Translations under genes and position numbers: made by a program
Origin: an uncultured Treponema sp.
GTDB taxonomy: Bacteria; Spirochaetota; Spirochaetia; Treponematales; Treponemataceae
Direction: 5' to 3'
Assembly: GCA_934718065.1 (NCBI GenBank)
Contig: CAKUZR010000014.1
Location: forward strand, 1 to 64,000
Length of the DNA: 64,000 bases
Notes under the pieces: generated by a model
What the model was told of the DNA's origin: nothing
Databases searched by the model: none
What the model saw: only the letters and a program-made list of their open reading frames with translations
Shown here: piece after piece, positions 61,581 to 64,000 of the stretch
Layout: each line of letters opens with the position of its first letter
Numbering within the stretch: the first letter of the stretch is position 1

Positions 61581-62933
61581 CTAGTTGAATTCGCTTAAAT
61601 CAACTGAACTGAATCCTTGGTCGTCTTTTTTCTCTTTTTCTTTTGCGTTTTCAAGGGCGTTTGTAAGCTCCGCGGTCTGGGCTGTGATTTTTCGCTGCAT
61701 ATCAAGCGTTTTCTGCACGTCGGCCTGCTCTTCCTTTGTAAGAACACGGACAATTTTATTCAGGTTGTTGTCGGTCTGGAGCGTTTTTGGCGAGCCGTCC
61801 GGCTCTGTTTCGTTCACAAGCTGGACAATCGGATTTTTCGGATTGTTCGGGGAAACGTCTGAAACGATTGCGATTTTTCCGTTCTGAAGATACACAAAAG
61901 CGCCAATCGGGAAAAGTGAAAGGCTGTAAAGAAGCGCTTTGATTACCGTTGCATCGTACTGCTGGTTTTCGTTTTTCAGCATTTCAATCATTGCGTCGAA
62001 AGTTGTGCGCTCGGTTTTGTAAAGGCGCGGCGCGGTGATTGCCTCGAATGAGCAGGCGACCGCGATTATTTTTGCATAGTTTGAGATTTTTTCGCCGGTC
62101 AGGTGCTGAGGATAGCCTTTGCCGTTTTCTTTTTCGTGGTGCTCCAGGACTCCAAGCTGGATGCTAAGCGGAAAATTCAGTTCCTTCAGGATTGCGCAGC
62201 CAAGCAGCGGATGCGTTGAAATTTGTGTGCGTTCGCTGTTCGTAAGTTTCCGGTTCGACATATAAAGCTGCGGAGGAAGGCGGAGCATTCCGATTTCGTG
62301 GAGAATGCTCGTGATTCCAAGCTCAATCAGCTTTGAAATCGGAATATGAAGCTCAAGTCCGAGCGTGATTGCAAGAACTGTTGAGCGCATTGAATGTATT
62401 ACCAGAAAATTCTTGCTTCGCTGCTCCGCTGAAGGCGTAATCCGCAGAACATAACGTTTGTTGTCCTTGATGAAAATGCAAAGGTCTTTCACGGTGTCGG
62501 AAAGTTCCTGGTAGTTTATTTTTTTTCTGGTGGCGTAGTCGGTGTAGACTGAATTGATGTAATTCATGTATTCGTTGTAAACGGTCTGCACTGATTCAAG
62601 TCGGGAACGCTCAGTGTTCGCGAATTTTCCGGAATTTGCCTGTTCAAGCGCGTGCTTCAGGGAATTTTTGGCTTTTTCTTCAGCCTGAATTTTTGCGATT
62701 TCCTGCTTTGACTTGTCAGTTTTTTGAACTGGAAGCCCGATGTCGCCGCCAAGGCTCATGTCCGCATCGCATGAAAATTCAGAGAAATTCCATTCAGCCA
62801 GGGCTTTTGTGAGCGATTCTGTAACAGGAACGGCAACCGGAAGGAGTAAAAAATTGTCATCAAGCATAAGGTCGCTTTTAAAAGTTAAATCAGGTTTCAA
62901 GGCATTAATATTTACTTTTGTACTCATAGACAA
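61581..62933 (-). CDS. HD-GYP-type protein with altered metal site
   Basis: 450 aa, cytoplasmic. N-terminal region about 1-140 unassigned; HD-GYP domain about 150-330. The HHExxxGxGYP motif is kept (EHHEKENGKGYP), but the first HD is His-Glu (LHEIGMLRLP) and the later metal Asp region, usually vaDvfDAlt, reads VACSFEAIT. c-di-GMP hydrolysis is therefore doubtful. A coiled, charged C-terminal 60 residues follows. GGAG lies 8 bases before ATG. Confidence 0.8.
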   Translation of the reverse strand: MSMSTKVNINALKPDLTFKSDLMLDDNFLLLPVAVPVTESLTKALAEWNFSEFSCDADMSLGGDIGLPVQKTDKSKQEIAKIQAEEKAKNSLKHALEQANSGKFANTERSRLESVQTVYNEYMNYINSVYTDYATRKKINYQELSDTVKDLCIFIKDNKRYVLRITPSAEQRSKNFLVIHSMRSTVLAITLGLELHIPISKLIELGITSILHEIGMLRLPPQLYMSNRKLTNSERTQISTHPLLGCAILKELNFPLSIQLGVLEHHEKENGKGYPQHLTGEKISNYAKIIAVACSFEAITAPRLYKTERTTFDAMIEMLKNENQQYDATVIKALLYSLSLFPIGAFVYLQNGKIAIVSDVSPNNPKNPIVQLVNETEPDGSPKTLQTDNNLNKIVRVLTKEEQADVQKTLDMQRKITAQTAELTNALENAKEKEKKDDQGFSSVDLSEFN

Positions 62934-63036
62934 TACTCCACTTTGAATATCGGAAAAAATTGCGGAATCTTTAGTTTTTTGTTGCGCGTGCGGCGGTGTG
63001 GCGGCCTTGTTCGGAGAAAATTCAAAACTGCAAAAA

Positions 63037-63071
63037 AAAACTTGAAAAACCTCACACGTTTTTCAAGTTTT
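63037..63071. terminator. 13-bp perfect hairpin with A/T runs
   Basis: AAAACTTGAAAAA (63037-63049) / TTTTTCAAGTTTT (63059-63071), 9-base loop, preceded by A's. Terminator-like on both strands. Confidence 0.6.
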
Positions 63072-63277
63072 CAATGGAATTTTCCATTTTTGAAGGACAC
63101 ATAGATTACAGGCGTCTGGATGTCTACACGTCTGTAACTTGCTGTACTTATATTATCGGGATTGCGGCGCGCTACTTTAGAAAAATTTTCTGTTTTGGGC
63201 GGAAAAATTGGATGTGTGCGGAAGAGCGAGGAGCGGCGGGGAAAAACGGGGCGGCATGGTGGCAGGGCTGGGCGGAA

Positions 63278-63308
63278 AAGACAGTTCATTCAGCAGCTGA
63301 ACTGTCTT
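63278..63308 (-). terminator. Hairpin after the HU-like gene
   Basis: AAGACAGTTCA (63278-63288) / TGAACTGTCTT (63298-63308), perfect 11-bp stem just past the stop; only TTTT follows on the minus strand. Confidence 0.6.
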
Positions 63309-63317
63309 GGATTATTT

Positions 63318-64000
63318 TTACTTTATTTCAAGCGCATCGGAAATGGTTGTTACAAGATCCTTTCTTTTGTATTTCAAGTTTGAAGGGCATCTTGTCTTCA
63401 GCACAATGCGGTAGTTTCCAGCCGTGAGCGATTTTGGCAGGGGAAAAAGCAGTGTTCCGGGCTTGTTCACTGAAAGCTTCGCTGTAACTTTCGTCCAGCC
63501 AGCTTCAGTTTCGTCAATCGCGCCGCTGTTTTCTGCCGCTGGAGCGAGCCAGATTCCGCTGTCCTCTCCGCCGACCAGAAGCTTTTTTCCTGTAATCTGG
63601 ACAGAGCCGTTCAAAGAAAGAATTCCGTCTGCCGAGCCTGTGTCAACATCAACAATCTGGCTGATAGTTGCAAATGGCTCAGAATACGCCTCCTGCTCGA
63701 CTGTAAGCTTTGAGATTGCGGATTTTGTAACCTCAGACGGAATGAACTTTACCGTAATGTCAGGAGAAGCTGATTTTCCGTCTGTTGAGCCTTTGCAGGC
63801 AAGGTAGAAAACCCCGAGATTCAGACAGTTCACGGAATTTCCGCCTCCAAGCGATTCTGTGATTGCTTTTTCCAGGGCATCACAGACTGAGTAAACCGTT
63901 CCTATGTCCAGCTGGGGAACTTTGTTTGCCACAAGCTGGAGCACATTTCCAACAGTGTGGGTGTTGCGGACGGCTCTTCCGACATATTTATCAGAAGAGT
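63318..64000 (-). CDS. HU-like DNA-binding / DUF4469 protein (5' end beyond window)
   Basis: The frame stays open to the window edge (residues KYVGRAVRNTHTVGNVLQ precede the first possible GTG), so the start is missing. The visible N-terminal part resembles the HU/IHF-type domain fused to DUF4469 (VYSVCDALEKAITESLGGG, VNCLNLGVFYLACKG). The C-terminal part, about residues 125-208 from the GTG, is an Ig-like DUF4469 domain (TVEQEAYSEPFATISQIV earlier, then GTLLFPLPKSLTAGNYRIVL). Role unknown; the family is common in Bacteroidetes and treponemes. Confidence 0.75.
   Translation of the reverse strand, partial: SSDKYVGRAVRNTHTVGNVLQLVANKVPQLDIGTVYSVCDALEKAITESLGGGNSVNCLNLGVFYLACKGSTDGKSASPDITVKFIPSEVTKSAISKLTVEQEAYSEPFATISQIVDVDTGSADGILSLNGSVQITGKKLLVGGEDSGIWLAPAAENSGAIDETEAGWTKVTAKLSVNKPGTLLFPLPKSLTAGNYRIVLKTRCPSNLKYKRKDLVTTISDALEIK

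Larger units (their letters stand above)
62934..63317. other. Gene-free region
   Basis: Contains two hairpins described separately and a GC-rich stretch (63190-63275). Open frames through it show no start signals or family features. Confidence 0.55.

Noticed and set aside
62996..63427. 143-codon plus-strand frame before the HU-like gene
   Set aside because: It crosses two hairpins and runs antisense into the HU-like gene, with no start signal.

Overview
The window looks like a chromosomal segment of a spirochaete of the genus Treponema, probably a host- or gut-associated, moderately AT-rich species. This rests on recognised families rather than a database search. It carries a DUF4954 left-handed beta-helix protein, an archaeal-type UMP kinase, a cyclic-nucleotide-binding protein / murB / cysS / ECF sigma gene order that I recall from other treponemes, PilZ and HD-GYP proteins, many lipoproteins with relaxed lipoboxes, and a RarA ATPase with a long extra C-terminal half. 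No transposase, phage gene, rRNA or CRISPR array was seen.

Layout. 0.3-6.1 kb: 5-formyl-THF cyclo-ligase, a zinc-motif-less M16 protein and DUF4954. 6.2-7.4 kb: a TetR-type helix-turn-helix joined in frame to a DRE-TIM aldolase. 7.5-12.3 kb: a strikingly AT-rich operon of four lipoproteins, three of them hydrolases. 12.5-15.3 kb: a membrane-anchored LuxR-type regulator, an eight-unit palindrome array and an AAA/nuclease-fold protein. 15.3-20.2 kb: divergent PEP carboxykinase and pyruvate kinase (the PEP node) and a metallo-beta-lactamase-fold hydrolase. 20.2-28.6 kb: rpmB, htrA-uvrB, a PEGA protein flanked by inverted copies of a repeat, an AAA_14 ATPase, radC and a glucosaminidase. 28.9-34.1 kb: an operon cysS - ECF sigma - anti-sigma - TIG/pseudo-transglutaminase - UMP kinase. 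34.4-42.3 kb: murB, a double cNMP-binding protein, small exported proteins, PilZ-TPR and a phosphodiester-glycosidase-like lipoprotein. 42.3-49.1 kb: rarA fusion, citrate synthase, rsuA, formate-THF ligase, tRNA-Arg. 49.2-57.8 kb: an MBL hydrolase, a GH13 amylase, an RluA-type pseudouridine synthase, tRNA-Gln, tRNA-Glu followed by two tandem copies of its 3' end, a TrpR-like protein and a 26-repeat ankyrin lipoprotein. 57.9-64.0 kb: a second membrane LuxR-type regulator next to a 20-bp repeat array with a G10 tract, glyS, a degenerate aldo/keto reductase, a degenerate HD-GYP protein and a cut-off HU-like gene.

Three patterns cut across the window. (1) Many genes have a clear -10 hexamer ending exactly 6 (sometimes 7-8) bases before ATG and no Shine-Dalgarno, which predicts leaderless mRNAs. 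The others have good Shine-Dalgarno sites. (2) A 190-bp interspersed element, present four times, is an imperfect palindrome whose arms change together between copies, implying selection on a folded structure. (3) Two paralogous membrane LuxR-type regulators each sit beside their own tandem palindrome array. Many starts were moved downstream of the longest open frame because the extra codons lie in promoter or repeat sequence.
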